Shown: positions 24,766 through 34,083, counted from the stretch's first letter. The stretch is 37,068 nucleotides of DNA from Moorena sp. SS36440bin_2 (GCA_011524395.1 WTKN01000058.1:1-37068), one strand, 5' to 3'. Made by a program: numbers and translations. Notes: generated by a model from the letters alone, not told the origin.

Positions 24766-25169
24766 TGCAAAATTACCTCCTGATTTGGCTCATATACCAA
24801 TAGGTTTATGTTAGATTCTTGAATCGTTTGCTTTGCGAAAGGACGACGAAAAAATTCTTCGTAAGTATAAGTAGGAACCGCTAGATAAAGTTTACGTTCC
24901 GGTTGTTGCGCTTTTAAGGCAATTCGATAACTTAAACATTGTCCCACTGCTAAGTAAAATTCATAAATTGTAGAAGAACCGATAAAACTTTTCACCTCAA
25001 CAGCAATTTTTTCAAGACCTTGCTCCGCTGCAATTAGTTTCTCTCCTGCCAGATCTATTTGAATACGAGCGTTATCAAAATCCAGGTACAGTGGATCGTG
25101 AGTGATAATCCATCCATCCTTAATTAGTCCTGCTTTGACAGCTTCATGAAAATAATCCTTAGCAGACAT
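24753..25169 (-). CDS. xisH: XisH-family protein (intact pair)
   Basis: A complete 138-residue XisH homologue starting MSAKDYFHEAVKAGLIKDGW. The core ITHDPLYLDF, IDLAGEKLIAAEQG and KIAVEVKSFIG forms a compact PD-(D/E)XK-like pattern (aspartate, glutamate, E-x-K), followed by LAVGQCLSYRIAL and YLAVPTYTYEEFF. The xisI gene overlaps its last 13 bases. XisH is named from Anabaena developmental excision, but no excision recombinase (xisF) or element border is visible here. Confidence 0.85.
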   Translation of the reverse strand: MSAKDYFHEAVKAGLIKDGWIITHDPLYLDFDNARIQIDLAGEKLIAAEQGLEKIAVEVKSFIGSSTIYEFYLAVGQCLSYRIALKAQQPERKLYLAVPTYTYEEFFRRPFAKQTIQESNINLLVYEPNQEVILQWIS

Positions 25170-25287
25170 ATGATATGCTTTTCCTGAATTTTAGCAATAG
25201 TTAATACATGTATAGATATTGAGGTCAAACTAAAACCCAATCTAAAAGACTGATCTAGGGATCCGTGTAGGAATTGTGATAATTTTT

Positions 25288-25345
25288 GTTTCCTGTTCCC
25301 TGTTCCCAGATCCGCTGTTCCCTGTTCCCAGATCCGCTGTTCCCT
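25288..25345. repeat. GTTCCCT heptamers with CAGATCCGCT spacer
   Basis: Alternating GTTCCCT heptamers and the spacer CAGATCCGCT; the same composite occurs at about 24336-24382. It lies immediately after the stop of the amino-acid-oxidase gene. Confidence 0.85.
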
Positions 25346-25348
25346 TTG

Positions 25349-26884
25349 CTATATAAGCGATTGAATCAGATCAATAACTGCTGAAACAGCAGTTTGCACC
25401 GCTCCTTGAACTGAAGCATGATTAATTGCTAAGTGTTCCCCTGCAAAGAAAACACGGGGATTATCTACTGGATAAGCTTGACCGAGAAAGGGTTGATAGT
25501 TCTCCCGATCTCCTGGAGCAAAATAGGCATAAGAACCAGAACCAGACTGATTATCTTCATCCCAAATACTATGAATAATCTCATCAGTATAGTCTTTAAT
25601 CTCAGGATGCAGTTGGGAAACTTCCTCTAAGGTTAAATCGGTTTTAGCTGTTTCCTCTAAAGTCCTAAATTTTCTGGAATTATCTTCCCAGCGATAAGCA
25701 GCCGTTAATACTGATGGCTGATAAGAAATATCCTGATCTTTAGCAACAAAATGAGGTTGAGAAATGTTTGTTGAGTCTAATTGAGCATTATCACAAGGAT
25801 ACCAACACTTTTCTATATTTAAATCCGTAAAGCTACCACCCCCATAGACATGTTCGGCAAATTCCCAAGGACGAGCGGTACAGTGTAATAGAGTTTTACT
25901 GGCACTGCAATACCCCAAATTGTTAATCGCTTCCTGTTGTTGGCTAGGTAAACTAGGCTCAAAATTAATCTGAGCCAGAGCAGTAGCAGGAATAGTACAG
26001 ATAATATAGTCAAATTCTGCGATTTGTTGCTTATCCAGCTTATTCCAGACCAGCCGAACCCCTCTATCGGTCATTTCTATAGTTGTTACTCTGGCTTCAG
26101 TCTGGATTATGCCTGATATGCTTTTAACCAAAGCCTTAATTAACGTGTCCAGTCCTCCGATTAGCTCATATTGTTCTACTCGATGCCAAGCAAAGAAATC
26201 AATTAAACCATTTAACAGAGATACTTTGTCGTAATGAATTGCTCCAGTAGCATGACCGAGTAACTCAAAAGCATCGGGATAAATATGACTGCGAAAATAG
26301 TCGGTAACCGTTAGGGTATCCCATTTTCTAACTTGATCACTGGTAAAAGTGGGTGCAAATAACTCCCATTTCTCTTTTTCAGTCAAAGAATCGATTAATT
26401 CTTCCAATAACTGGTCGTAAATTTCCCCTGGGTCTTGTTGCTCATCAGGGGTTAACTTGTAAACCCCAAACAACTCTTGGTAACTATCCAAACGAGTTTT
26501 ATTACCCCGTAGATAATAAAAAGCGGCGGGATTGTAACTAATAAAAGGTCTTTTTGGTAAATTAAATTTATCTATATAGTGTAACGTGCAGCCATGACTA
26601 GTAGGAATTCGCATTGCGCCTAATTCCCCATAAGTCCCATCACTAAAATAATGAGTCTTAATTCTTCCTCCGAGGCGAGAATCAGCTTCTAATACAGTAA
26701 CTTGATGGTTGAGTTGACTGAGTTCGTAAGCACTAACAAGTCCAGCAATGCCTCCACCGATAATCCCAATTCGTTTGCGAGTACCACCTTGATCGTAGGA
26801 ACTAAGAGAACCAGGATGACGATACAGGCGCTCAAAGGAAAAAGGTCGCTCTAACTCTTGTGTATGGCGGTAAGGGTTAAACAT
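25349..26884 (-). CDS. FAD-dependent L-amino-acid oxidase-like protein (amine oxidase family)
   Basis: A 511-residue flavoprotein. The FAD Rossmann motif is IGIIGGGIAGLVSAYELSQL, followed by VTVLEADSRLGGRI (the GG-doublet that contacts FAD) and GELGAMRIPTSH, which is the GAMR-type active-site arginine segment of L-amino-acid oxidases. The C-terminal FAD block is VFFAGEHLAINHASVQGAVQ. It would oxidise an L-amino acid or amine to the imino/keto product with release of ammonia and hydrogen peroxide. There is no signal peptide. It stands alone, about 4.4 kb downstream of the amine-type cluster and on the opposite strand, so a link to that cluster is only possible, not shown. Confidence 0.85.
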   Translation of the reverse strand: MFNPYRHTQELERPFSFERLYRHPGSLSSYDQGGTRKRIGIIGGGIAGLVSAYELSQLNHQVTVLEADSRLGGRIKTHYFSDGTYGELGAMRIPTSHGCTLHYIDKFNLPKRPFISYNPAAFYYLRGNKTRLDSYQELFGVYKLTPDEQQDPGEIYDQLLEELIDSLTEKEKWELFAPTFTSDQVRKWDTLTVTDYFRSHIYPDAFELLGHATGAIHYDKVSLLNGLIDFFAWHRVEQYELIGGLDTLIKALVKSISGIIQTEARVTTIEMTDRGVRLVWNKLDKQQIAEFDYIICTIPATALAQINFEPSLPSQQQEAINNLGYCSASKTLLHCTARPWEFAEHVYGGGSFTDLNIEKCWYPCDNAQLDSTNISQPHFVAKDQDISYQPSVLTAAYRWEDNSRKFRTLEETAKTDLTLEEVSQLHPEIKDYTDEIIHSIWDEDNQSGSGSYAYFAPGDRENYQPFLGQAYPVDNPRVFFAGEHLAINHASVQGAVQTAVSAVIDLIQSLI

Positions 26885-27292
26885 CGAGCGTTATCCGAAA
26901 TTAGGTCTTAGACTGATTTTCCATCAAAAATGCCTTCCCGTAGCGGCTCAATGCTCGCGCATCAGGTTTTTTGAGGAATAACTCCCTTAACTCGTTAACC
27001 ATTACCAGCGGATATAGCACTACCCATTAAGGTTTTAAGGTGTTTGACATTGATAAAAGCGCACCTAAGCTGTTTTAGTAAACTTTTGCCTCTTGCCTCT
27101 TGCCTCTTGCCTTCGGCGTAGCCCTATAACTCCCCAGACTTGGCTTTAAAACCGCACGTGACACGATCACCATCACCGGCTCCTCCGTGGATGGTTTATG
27201 TTCCCGCCAGCTCTTTAAAAACCTTTAACAACCAATACGTTTAACAACTAATAACTGAAATAGTTCTTATTTAATCCTTAATCCTTAATTCT
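26885..27292. other. Intergenic region with dispersed and heptamer repeats
   Basis: Contains CCCGTAGCGGCTCAATGC at about 26938, GCCTCTT heptamers at about 27087-27112 joined to TTCGGCGTAGCCC, and unstructured sequence. No gene is seen. Confidence 0.6.
27087..27112. repeat. GCCTCTT heptamer array
   Basis: About four units of GCCTCTT, the same heptamer as at 11395-11438, joined directly to a CGGCGTAGCCC repeat. Confidence 0.85.
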
Positions 27293-28039
27293 TCATCCTT
27301 TTTTTGACTTCGATGGGATTTTAAGTGAGCGTGAACCCCCCTTACCATTATCTTTCTTACTATTGTCTTTCTTGCCATTATCTTTCTTGCCAGAGTTTTG
27401 GGGTTTAACAGAACCATTGAGTTGCTGACGTCCGTTGCGAATTACTCTAAGCATGTCACTGAGGTGCTGCTCAATATTGTAGAGCACTCCGTCAGCGTAG
27501 GCATCTGCCCCATTTTGAATTTCCTCACACTCAGCTAGGGTCATTTGGCGCATTTGCTCCAGTTCCTGCTGGGCTTTCCGGCGCATCTGCTCAAGCTCCG
27601 ATGCCGTTTGCTTGTGCATCGTCTCACACTCTTTTTGAACTTGTTGGCTGATTTGTTGGGCTTCGTGTTCCGCTTGCTGAATAATACCGAGTTCATCTAA
27701 AATCATTTCAGCACGCCGCTGAGCTGTCTCAATAATTTCTTGAGCATACTGTTCAGCTTGCTGGATAATTGCATCGTGTTCTTCAATGATTCTAGTAGCT
27801 TGTTGAAAAGCTAAGGGCAAATTTTCCCGCACCAAGTCGAGTTGAGCCAGCAACAGTTCTTCATCAATCAGGGTGCGCCGGGTAAAGGGGATGTGGGGGC
27901 TATCGAAGATTATGTCCTCGATATAGTTAAATTGCCCCTGAATATCTATGTCTCCTGATCCAGGATTAAAGGATTCAGTCGGATTTGGGGGTTTGTTGTG
28001 CTCGGGTGGGTCGTACCGGGATGATTCTTGGCGTAACAT
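27293..28039 (-). CDS. Conserved cyanobacterial coiled-coil protein next to coaD
   Basis: A 248-residue protein with a polar, proline-rich N-terminus, a conserved [20 protein letters not shown] segment (about 50-70), then a long heptad-like coiled coil rich in Q, E and A (about 75-215), with [20 protein letters not shown] near its end, and a basic lysine-rich tail with GKKDN-like repeats (about 220-240). The arrangement recalls DivIVA-like or F-type b-subunit-like rods, but I do not assign a function. Its first 94 bases overlap the end of coaD in another frame, so the genes are coupled; this adjacency is one I recall from many cyanobacteria. Confidence 0.75.
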   Translation of the reverse strand: MLRQESSRYDPPEHNKPPNPTESFNPGSGDIDIQGQFNYIEDIIFDSPHIPFTRRTLIDEELLLAQLDLVRENLPLAFQQATRIIEEHDAIIQQAEQYAQEIIETAQRRAEMILDELGIIQQAEHEAQQISQQVQKECETMHKQTASELEQMRRKAQQELEQMRQMTLAECEEIQNGADAYADGVLYNIEQHLSDMLRVIRNGRQQLNGSVKPQNSGKKDNGKKDNSKKDNGKGGSRSLKIPSKSKKG

Positions 28040-28500
28040 CGGTATATATCTAAGGCAACCTGTTGGGGGACAAGATGATCGACGGAGCCGCCAAATTTGG
28101 CAATCTCTTTGACTACGCTACTACTCAAGAAACTATATTCGTTAGAGGTGGCGAGAAAAACTGTTTCGATTTCATCCCAGAGGGTATGATTGGTATGAGC
28201 CATCTGGAGTTCCTTCTCAAAGTCAGAAAGCACCCTTAACCCTCGCAAAAGTACTTGAGCTTTCTTCAGTTTGGCATATTCCACAGTTAAACCGGTGAAA
28301 CTGTCCACTTCTACATTAGGTAAGTCTTGGGTGCAAAGTTTAATCTGCTCGACTCGCTCAAGCACTGTGAACAAGGGAGATTTAGTGGGATTGCGCAGCA
28401 CTGTCACAATCACCTTATCAAAGAGTCTACAGCCACGCTGGATGATGTCAAGGTGTCCTAGGGTAATGGGATCGAAGCTGCCTGGATAGATTGCAATCAC
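27946..28500 (-). CDS. coaD: Phosphopantetheine adenylyltransferase CoaD
   Basis: CoaD transfers AMP from ATP to 4'-phosphopantetheine in coenzyme A synthesis. The protein starts [20 protein letters not shown] with the T-x-G-H nucleotidyltransferase motif, then [36 protein letters not shown] (the substrate-binding RGLR block), and the ATP site [21 protein letters not shown] is the start codon. The core ends near residue 160; the last 25 residues (from [10 protein letters not shown]) are an unconserved extension that lies in the overlap with the downstream coiled-coil gene. Confidence 0.93.
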   Translation of the reverse strand: MIAIYPGSFDPITLGHLDIIQRGCRLFDKVIVTVLRNPTKSPLFTVLERVEQIKLCTQDLPNVEVDSFTGLTVEYAKLKKAQVLLRGLRVLSDFEKELQMAHTNHTLWDEIETVFLATSNEYSFLSSSVVKEIAKFGGSVDHLVPQQVALDIYRCYAKNHPGTTHPSTTNPQIRLNPLILDQET

Positions 28501-28846
28501 GACGCAAGTATTACCAATTGGTTCAAGGAGTGATTATATAGCTTGTTTAATGGCCATGACATACTCAACTAATAGTTAAGCCACTAGTCATTAGTTATTG
28601 GTGATTAGCCACTAGTCATTAGTTATTGGTGATTAGTTTTTTTTGATATATTATATAGCATTTGAATTGCAGCCCCACACTGTCCCCCCTCCATCCGCCA
28701 TCCGTTCCATCTGTTAACCCATTTACATCATCTTTTAAGCCATCCGTTGCGCCATCTGCCTATTGCCCATGCTACGCTGATCAGCAATGTGTTCACTACG
28801 CACACTCTGTGTGACGACCCGGTTAACCTCAACCGAAGAAACGCCT
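28501..28846. other. Divergent intergenic region between coaD and smc
   Basis: Contains a 28-base direct repeat in tandem (28580-28635, unit starting GCCACTAGTCATTAGTTATT), a T-rich tract, and pyrimidine-rich CCATCCG-type repeats at about 28689-28756. The upstream in-frame ATG at 28787 for smc lies here but its 20 codons are not SMC-like. No gene. Confidence 0.65.
28580..28635. repeat. Tandem 28-bp direct repeat
   Basis: Two head-to-tail identical copies, 28580-28607 and 28608-28635. The unit contains CACTAGTCATTAGTTATTGG and may derive from a TCATTAGT-type dispersed repeat. Confidence 0.9.
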
Positions 28847-31800
28847 ATGGTACACATCAAGCGAGTGGAACTCTCGCGGTTCAAATCCTTCGGCGGCACT
28901 ACAAAAATACCGCTCCTGGAAGGATTTACCGTAATTTCTGGGCCAAACGGGTCAGGCAAATCGAACATCCTTGATGCTCTTCTATTTTGTCTTGGTATCG
29001 CCAGTTCCAAAGGAATGCGAGCTGAACGCCTTCCTGATTTAGTTAACCACAATAAAGAACATCGAGGCACTGTCGAAGCGAGTGTCACAGTTACCTTTGA
29101 CTTATCTGACTTCAATAACTATGACGAGTTACAGGTTACCGAGTTAGACGAACCGTTACAGGTTACAGAGTTAGACGAACCGTTACAGGTTACAGAGTTG
29201 GAGGTTGTTCGCGAACAACCAAATGGTCAACAACCGTCAACTCCTGACCAACCTGCAACTGATCTAGAATGGAGTGTGACCCGACGCCTGCGAGTCACTA
29301 AACAAGGTAATTACAGTTCCCAGTACTACATCAATGGTGAACCCTCTACTGTTACTGCACTTCATGAACAACTCAATCGCTTGCGGGTTTACCCAGAAGG
29401 CTACAATGTTGTCCAGCAAGGAGACGTCACTAGCATTATTTCAATGAAATCCCGAGAAAGGCGGGAGATTATTGACGAATTAGCTGGAGTTGCTGCCTTT
29501 GACCGCAAAATTACCCAAACTAAACAAACCCTCGCCACTGTCAAAGAGCGAGAAGAACGTTGCCGAATTATTGAACAAGAACTGACGGCTCAACGGGAAC
29601 GCTTAGCTGCTGACCGTGCTAAAGCTGAGAAATATCAAAAACTCCGTGCTGAACTCCAACAAAAGCAACAGTGGGAAATTGTTCTAAAATGGCGATTGCT
29701 CCAGAAGCAAGTATCCCAAGTCCAACAGCAAATTGATGCTGCTAATACGAAAAAAGCCAAGCTTATTGCTCAAATTACTAGCATTGAGGAACAAATTAAC
29801 CAAACTACCACTGAACTTGACCAACTTAATGCTAGGGTCAAAGCCTTAGGAGAAGAAGAACAAATTGCGATCGCATCCACCCTTGCCACTCAACAAGCTG
29901 AACAACGTCAATTACAAACCCGACAGCAGGAATTAACTGAGAACCTACAAAATGCCGCTGCCAATCTCCAACGTACACAAGAGACAATTCAACAAGTCGA
30001 GCAAACCCTGCAACAGTTGATCGCAGAAAAAAATGATCTAGAGAGCTTGTCTAAAACCTCCTTACAAGTGGCACGGGATGAGGCCCAAGCTGCTCTCAAC
30101 CAAAGCCGAGAACAAGCCAATGCGATCGCAGCGGCTAGTGATGCCTGGGTACAACAACAAACCACCCTCACCAAGCAGATCGACACCCTACTTAAAACCA
30201 TCAACCCCCAAAGGACCGAGCAAGCTCAACTCCAAGAGCGTCAGAATCAGCTAAATCGGCAAATCCAAGACCAAACCCAGCAACTGCAAACCTTAGAACC
30301 AGAAATCGCCACCAAGCAAACCCAAGCTGTGGCATTACAGACACAATTAACCACTTATGCCCAACAAGTCCAGTCTCTCGCCCAATCCTTAGGGAATACC
30401 GAACAACAACTACAACTCCAACAACAAACCCAAACTCGCCTACTGGGGGAACAACGGCAAAAACAACGGCAACTGGATAAACTAGAAGCCCAAGCCCAAG
30501 CTCAACAAGAAGCCCAAGGGACTTATGCTACTAAAGTTATCCTAGAAAGTAGTCTAGTAGGAGTGTGTGGATTAGTTGCCCAATTGGGTAGAGTTGAACC
30601 GCGCTATCAGCTAGCCCTAGAAATTGCCGCTGGCGCACGCCTTGGTAATTTAGTGGTAGAAGATGATAGTGTAGCAGCGGCTGGGATCGAACTCCTCAAA
30701 CAAAAACGCGCTGGCAGAGCCACCTTCTTACCTCTGACCAAAATCCAACCCAGGCCATTTACCGAAACCGTTGTGCTACGGTATGCTAAGGGCTTTGTTG
30801 ACTACGCTATTAGGCTAATTGATTGTGACCCCCGTTACCAAAAAGTCTTTGCCTATGTATTTGGCTCTACAGTAGTCTTTGAAACTCTCAATGATGCCCG
30901 TACCTACTTGGGTAAACACCGCATCGTTACCCTAGATGGAGAAATATTGGAAATAAGCGGTGCCATGACTGGTGGTAGCACCAGTCACCGTTCGGGATTG
31001 CACTTTGGTACCAGTGACACTATGGAGTCCTCTGAAATCCGTAGCTTGCGAACCCGCTTAGGGGAAATTGAACAGATTTTACACCATTGCGAGGGATTGA
31101 TTACTACCGAATCTGCCTCGGTGAAACAAATTACCCAGGAATTGACAGAAACGAGGGCAAAACACTCGGAAACCAAATTGCGTTTGGAACAGTTACAAAG
31201 GGAGATTGAGCAATCTCAGACCAATCAAGCCCAAATGCGATCGCTTCTGGCTAAAAACAACCAAGAACTCTCCGCCGCTACTCAACGGCTAGAGACCATA
31301 GCCATAGAGTTACCCCAACAAGAATCCCAACTTGCTGACTTACGGCAACAACTGGCTCAACTGGAGGAGTCTCAAACTCATAACGAGTGGCAACAGATTC
31401 AGAACACCATTAAAACCCAAGAAACTCAGTTGCGCGAGTGTGAACAAGCGTTGAGAAATACCGAGAAACAGGTACAACAGAAGGAGAATCAGCAACAGCG
31501 CCTGAGGGATCAACTGACCGAAGGCCACCGCAAAATAGCAGACTATCAAACCCAAATCGAATCTTGGCAACAGCAGCAATCAGCAATTAACACTCAGTTA
31601 GAAACACTCACCAAGCAAATTACCGAAACGACAGTTGCCTTACGCCAGTTAGAGGAGAAATTGGGGCAAGAGAAACAAAAACGCGATCGCACCGAGCAAC
31701 ACCTACAAAAATTGCGCCAACAACACCAAGAAACCTCTTGGCAACACCAAAAACTTCAAGAAACCCAGTCTGCTAGAGCAGAAAAACTTGCTAGCCTCCA

Positions 31801-32593
31801 AACTCAACTCCAAGACCAAGCGGCTGAATTACCAGACCCCATACCAGAAATACCTCCAATTGTCAATAAAAATTTCCCCTCTAGTGATAAAAAAAGCTCA
31901 GAGGGAATTGCCGTTGACTCCCTAGCTGCTCAACTAGAACAACTACAAAAGGAACTGCGCAACGGACAGAAACGTCTACAGGCTATGGAACCCGTGAATA
32001 TGCTGGCCTTAGAAGAATATGACCGAACTCAAGCTCGCCTCCAAGAACTGTCTGAGAAACTCGAAACCATAGCTGGTGAACGTACTGAACTGTTGCTAAG
32101 GATAGAAAACTTTACCACCTTGAGATACCGTGCTTTCAAAGAAGCCTTTGATGCCGTCAATGAAAATTTCCAAGCCATCTTTGCTGAACTCTCCGATGGG
32201 GATGGTTATTTACAACTCGATGATCCAGAGGACCCCTTTAGCGGTGGACTAAACCTGGTGGCACACCCCAAAGGTAAACCGGTGCGGCGGCTAGCATCTA
32301 TGTCAGGAGGAGAAAAATCCCTCACAGCCCTTAGCTTTATCTTTGCCCTACAACGCTACCGTCCCTCGCCATTTTATGCTTTTGATGAAGTCGATATGTT
32401 TTTAGACGGGGCAAATGTCCAGCGATTAGCTAAAATGATCAAACAACAGGCTAAACTTGCGCAATTTATTGTAGTGAGCTTACGCCGTCCTATGATTGAG
32501 TCTGCTCAACGCACCATTGGTGTTACCCAAGCCAGGGGAGCATACACTCAAGTATTGGGTTTAAAACTATCACCCAAAAGTACGGTTAACTAG
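28847..32593 (+). CDS. smc: Chromosome segregation ATPase SMC
   Basis: SMC is the long coiled-coil ATPase that, with ScpA and ScpB, forms condensin-like rings that organise the chromosome. From ATG 28847 the protein has 1248 residues. The N head carries FKSFGG and Walker A ISGPNGSGKSN; coiled coils run from about 200 to 530 and 700 to 1060; the hinge lies between, with YATKVILESSLVGVCGLVAQ and LEISGAMTGGSTSHRSG. The C head has the signature LASMSGGEKSLTALSF and Walker B PFYAFDEVDMFLD. Homology begins at VHIKRVELSRFKSFG, so the longer form from 28787 is unlikely. A 9-residue tandem repeat (LQVTELDEP) at residues 95-118 sits in the N head in an extended loop and looks recently expanded. Confidence 0.95.
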   Translation: MVHIKRVELSRFKSFGGTTKIPLLEGFTVISGPNGSGKSNILDALLFCLGIASSKGMRAERLPDLVNHNKEHRGTVEASVTVTFDLSDFNNYDELQVTELDEPLQVTELDEPLQVTELEVVREQPNGQQPSTPDQPATDLEWSVTRRLRVTKQGNYSSQYYINGEPSTVTALHEQLNRLRVYPEGYNVVQQGDVTSIISMKSRERREIIDELAGVAAFDRKITQTKQTLATVKEREERCRIIEQELTAQRERLAADRAKAEKYQKLRAELQQKQQWEIVLKWRLLQKQVSQVQQQIDAANTKKAKLIAQITSIEEQINQTTTELDQLNARVKALGEEEQIAIASTLATQQAEQRQLQTRQQELTENLQNAAANLQRTQETIQQVEQTLQQLIAEKNDLESLSKTSLQVARDEAQAALNQSREQANAIAAASDAWVQQQTTLTKQIDTLLKTINPQRTEQAQLQERQNQLNRQIQDQTQQLQTLEPEIATKQTQAVALQTQLTTYAQQVQSLAQSLGNTEQQLQLQQQTQTRLLGEQRQKQRQLDKLEAQAQAQQEAQGTYATKVILESSLVGVCGLVAQLGRVEPRYQLALEIAAGARLGNLVVEDDSVAAAGIELLKQKRAGRATFLPLTKIQPRPFTETVVLRYAKGFVDYAIRLIDCDPRYQKVFAYVFGSTVVFETLNDARTYLGKHRIVTLDGEILEISGAMTGGSTSHRSGLHFGTSDTMESSEIRSLRTRLGEIEQILHHCEGLITTESASVKQITQELTETRAKHSETKLRLEQLQREIEQSQTNQAQMRSLLAKNNQELSAATQRLETIAIELPQQESQLADLRQQLAQLEESQTHNEWQQIQNTIKTQETQLRECEQALRNTEKQVQQKENQQQRLRDQLTEGHRKIADYQTQIESWQQQQSAINTQLETLTKQITETTVALRQLEEKLGQEKQKRDRTEQHLQKLRQQHQETSWQHQKLQETQSARAEKLASLQTQLQDQAAELPDPIPEIPPIVNKNFPSSDKKSSEGIAVDSLAAQLEQLQKELRNGQKRLQAMEPVNMLALEEYDRTQARLQELSEKLETIAGERTELLLRIENFTTLRYRAFKEAFDAVNENFQAIFAELSDGDGYLQLDDPEDPFSGGLNLVAHPKGKPVRRLASMSGGEKSLTALSFIFALQRYRPSPFYAFDEVDMFLDGANVQRLAKMIKQQAKLAQFIVVSLRRPMIESAQRTIGVTQARGAYTQVLGLKLSPKSTVN
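29129..29200 (+). repeat. In-frame 27-bp tandem repeat in smc
   Basis: Units 29129-29155 and 29156-29182 differ at one base (TTACC versus TTACA) and a partial third unit covers 29183-29200. Each begins TTACAGGTTAC and encodes LQVTELDEP. Because the unit is nine codons long, gain or loss keeps the frame. Confidence 0.95.
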
Positions 32594-32918
32594 ATAAAAT
32601 CCCACTCATCAAATCCAGTATTATTGTAAGCATTAAGCCCAAGGCTGATCAGCTATAAGCTATTGATGATTGATTTTGGAGAGAACCGACCCAGGAACCC
32701 CTCGTCCGAAGGGGGTTATGTAGGAAAAAAAACCGATGCTCAGAGGTTACATATAACCTCTGTAGTCTGTTGATTAACTATCAGGGTGGGATTACCTTAG
32801 CTGAAAGCTGCTCGCGTAGCGTGGCCAAAGGCCTTTAGCTGAATGCTCACGTAATTAATGCTCACGTATTATTTATTTTTAATCCATCAGGAGTATAGCT
32901 CAGGAAAAGCGAGATATA
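32594..32918. other. Intergenic region between smc and the PRC-barrel gene
   Basis: Holds a bulged hairpin AACCCCT/AGGGGGTT at about 32696-32717 with no T-run after it, a perfect 9-bp hairpin CAGAGGTTA/TAACCTCTG at 32741-32762, and a CTCGCGTAGCGTGGCCAAAG repeat at about 32811-32836. One hairpin could end smc transcription. No gene. Confidence 0.6.
32741..32762. terminator. Hairpin after smc, possible terminator
   Basis: CAGAGGTTA (32741-32749) and TAACCTCTG (32754-32762) pair perfectly around CATA. No U-tract follows, so intrinsic termination is only a possibility; it may be a dispersed palindrome. Confidence 0.25.
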
Positions 32919-33917
32919 ATGACAACGGAACAAATTCGTCCACGCTCCGATATCTTAAATACTCAGGTAATTACCCGTGACAATGGCAAACGCCTCGGAG
33001 TTGTCAAGGAGCTCTTGGTAGATATAGACAGACGCCAGGTTGTGGCACTGGGTCTGCGAGACAACCTCCTGGCAGTAGCCGGTATGCCAAAGTACATGCT
33101 CCTGAGCAGCATTCGACAATTTGGTGATGTCATCCTGGTAGATGATCAAGACGTTATCGAAGATATTGATGTCGATGCCTATAGTACCCTGATTAACAGC
33201 GAAGTGATCACCGAAACCGGTGAACTCTTAGGACGGGTTAGAGGCTTCAAGTTCAATGTAGAAGATGGCACCGTTTCCGCCCTAATCATTGCATCGATAG
33301 GGTTGCCCCAAATACCCGACCAGGTTATTAGTACTTATGAGCTACCCATTGATGAAATTGTCAGCAGTGGTCCAGACCGATTAATTGTATTTGAGGAAGC
33401 TCAAGAGCATCTGGTCCAGTTAACTGTCGGGGTATTAGAACGTATGGGGGTTGGCAGACCCCCTTGGGAAAAGGACACAGAAGACCCCTACTATACTCCA
33501 ACGGCTAGACCAGAAAATCAACTGGGAACCGGGATTCCAATACGTACTCCGATCTCTCAGACAGTAGAGAATGCCAACCGAGCTCAAGATGCCTGGGATG
33601 ACGATTGGCAAGAGCCAGAACTAGAGCCGATCAGACGAGAAGCACCAGTTCCGAAGAAGTATGTCGAAGCCAGATTAGAAGAAGATAACTGGAGCGATGA
33701 ACGGGAAGAGTCCCCTCAGCCAGTGCGCTACGAGCAGCCAGTCTATAGCTCACCTGAGCCTTCCTATGGTAAAACCAACACCCAGGACTATGACAAGTAC
33801 GAAGTCGAGGGTGATGCCTGGGATGATGACCGCTCCCCAGAGCCTTACAAAGCACCGCGAGTCAACATTCCTGAGAAAAAGAAAGCTCCAGAATACGAAG
33901 AAGAGGCTGGTTACTAA
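32919..33917 (+). CDS. PRC-barrel domain protein
   Basis: A 332-residue protein with two PRC-barrel-like beta domains, about residues 9-80 (RSDILNTQVITRDNGKRLGV, KELLVDIDRRQVVALGLRD) and 90-165 (INSEVITETGELLGRVRGFK). The remaining half is acidic, proline-rich and probably disordered, with repeated DAWDDD-like patches near 225 and 300. PRC barrels occur in photosynthetic reaction-centre H subunits and in RimM; cyanobacterial relatives of this layout have no settled role. It follows smc on the same strand, a neighbourhood I recall in other cyanobacteria. No membrane segment. Confidence 0.8.
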   Translation: MTTEQIRPRSDILNTQVITRDNGKRLGVVKELLVDIDRRQVVALGLRDNLLAVAGMPKYMLLSSIRQFGDVILVDDQDVIEDIDVDAYSTLINSEVITETGELLGRVRGFKFNVEDGTVSALIIASIGLPQIPDQVISTYELPIDEIVSSGPDRLIVFEEAQEHLVQLTVGVLERMGVGRPPWEKDTEDPYYTPTARPENQLGTGIPIRTPISQTVENANRAQDAWDDDWQEPELEPIRREAPVPKKYVEARLEEDNWSDEREESPQPVRYEQPVYSSPEPSYGKTNTQDYDKYEVEGDAWDDDRSPEPYKAPRVNIPEKKKAPEYEEEAGY

Positions 33918-33930
33918 GACATGATAACTG

Positions 33931-33982
33931 TTGACAGTTGTTTGTTCAGGGTTGTTTGTTGACAGTTGTTTGTTGAGGGTTA
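33931..33982. repeat. Imperfect tandem repeat after the PRC-barrel gene
   Basis: About two units built on GTTGACAGTTGTTTGTT followed by CAGGGTT or GAGGGTT. G/T-rich on the plus strand, no coding potential. Confidence 0.65.
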
Positions 33983-34034
33983 GGAACAGATATAGCCTTG
34001 ATCATAGTTATGAGGTACAGTCAATTTTCCCAAC

Positions 34035-34083
34035 CCCTACTCCCTACTCCCTACTCCCTACTCCCTACTCCCTACTCCCTACT
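34035..34083. repeat. CTACTCC heptamer array at the PAP/fibrillin stop codon
   Basis: About seven units of CCCTACT run up to the last base of the stop codon of the minus-strand PAP/fibrillin gene (34083-34085). Same class of pyrimidine-rich 7-mer as elsewhere in the window. Confidence 0.9.

Noticed and set aside
28787-28846. Upstream ATG extending SMC by 20 residues
   Set aside because: The extension is not SMC-like; the conserved start is at 28847.
29989-31579. Minus-strand frames within smc
   Set aside because: They are antisense shadows of glutamine-rich coiled-coil coding sequence.
32696-32717. GC hairpin as intrinsic terminator of smc
   Set aside because: The stem is bulged and no T-run follows on the plus strand, so I did not call it.
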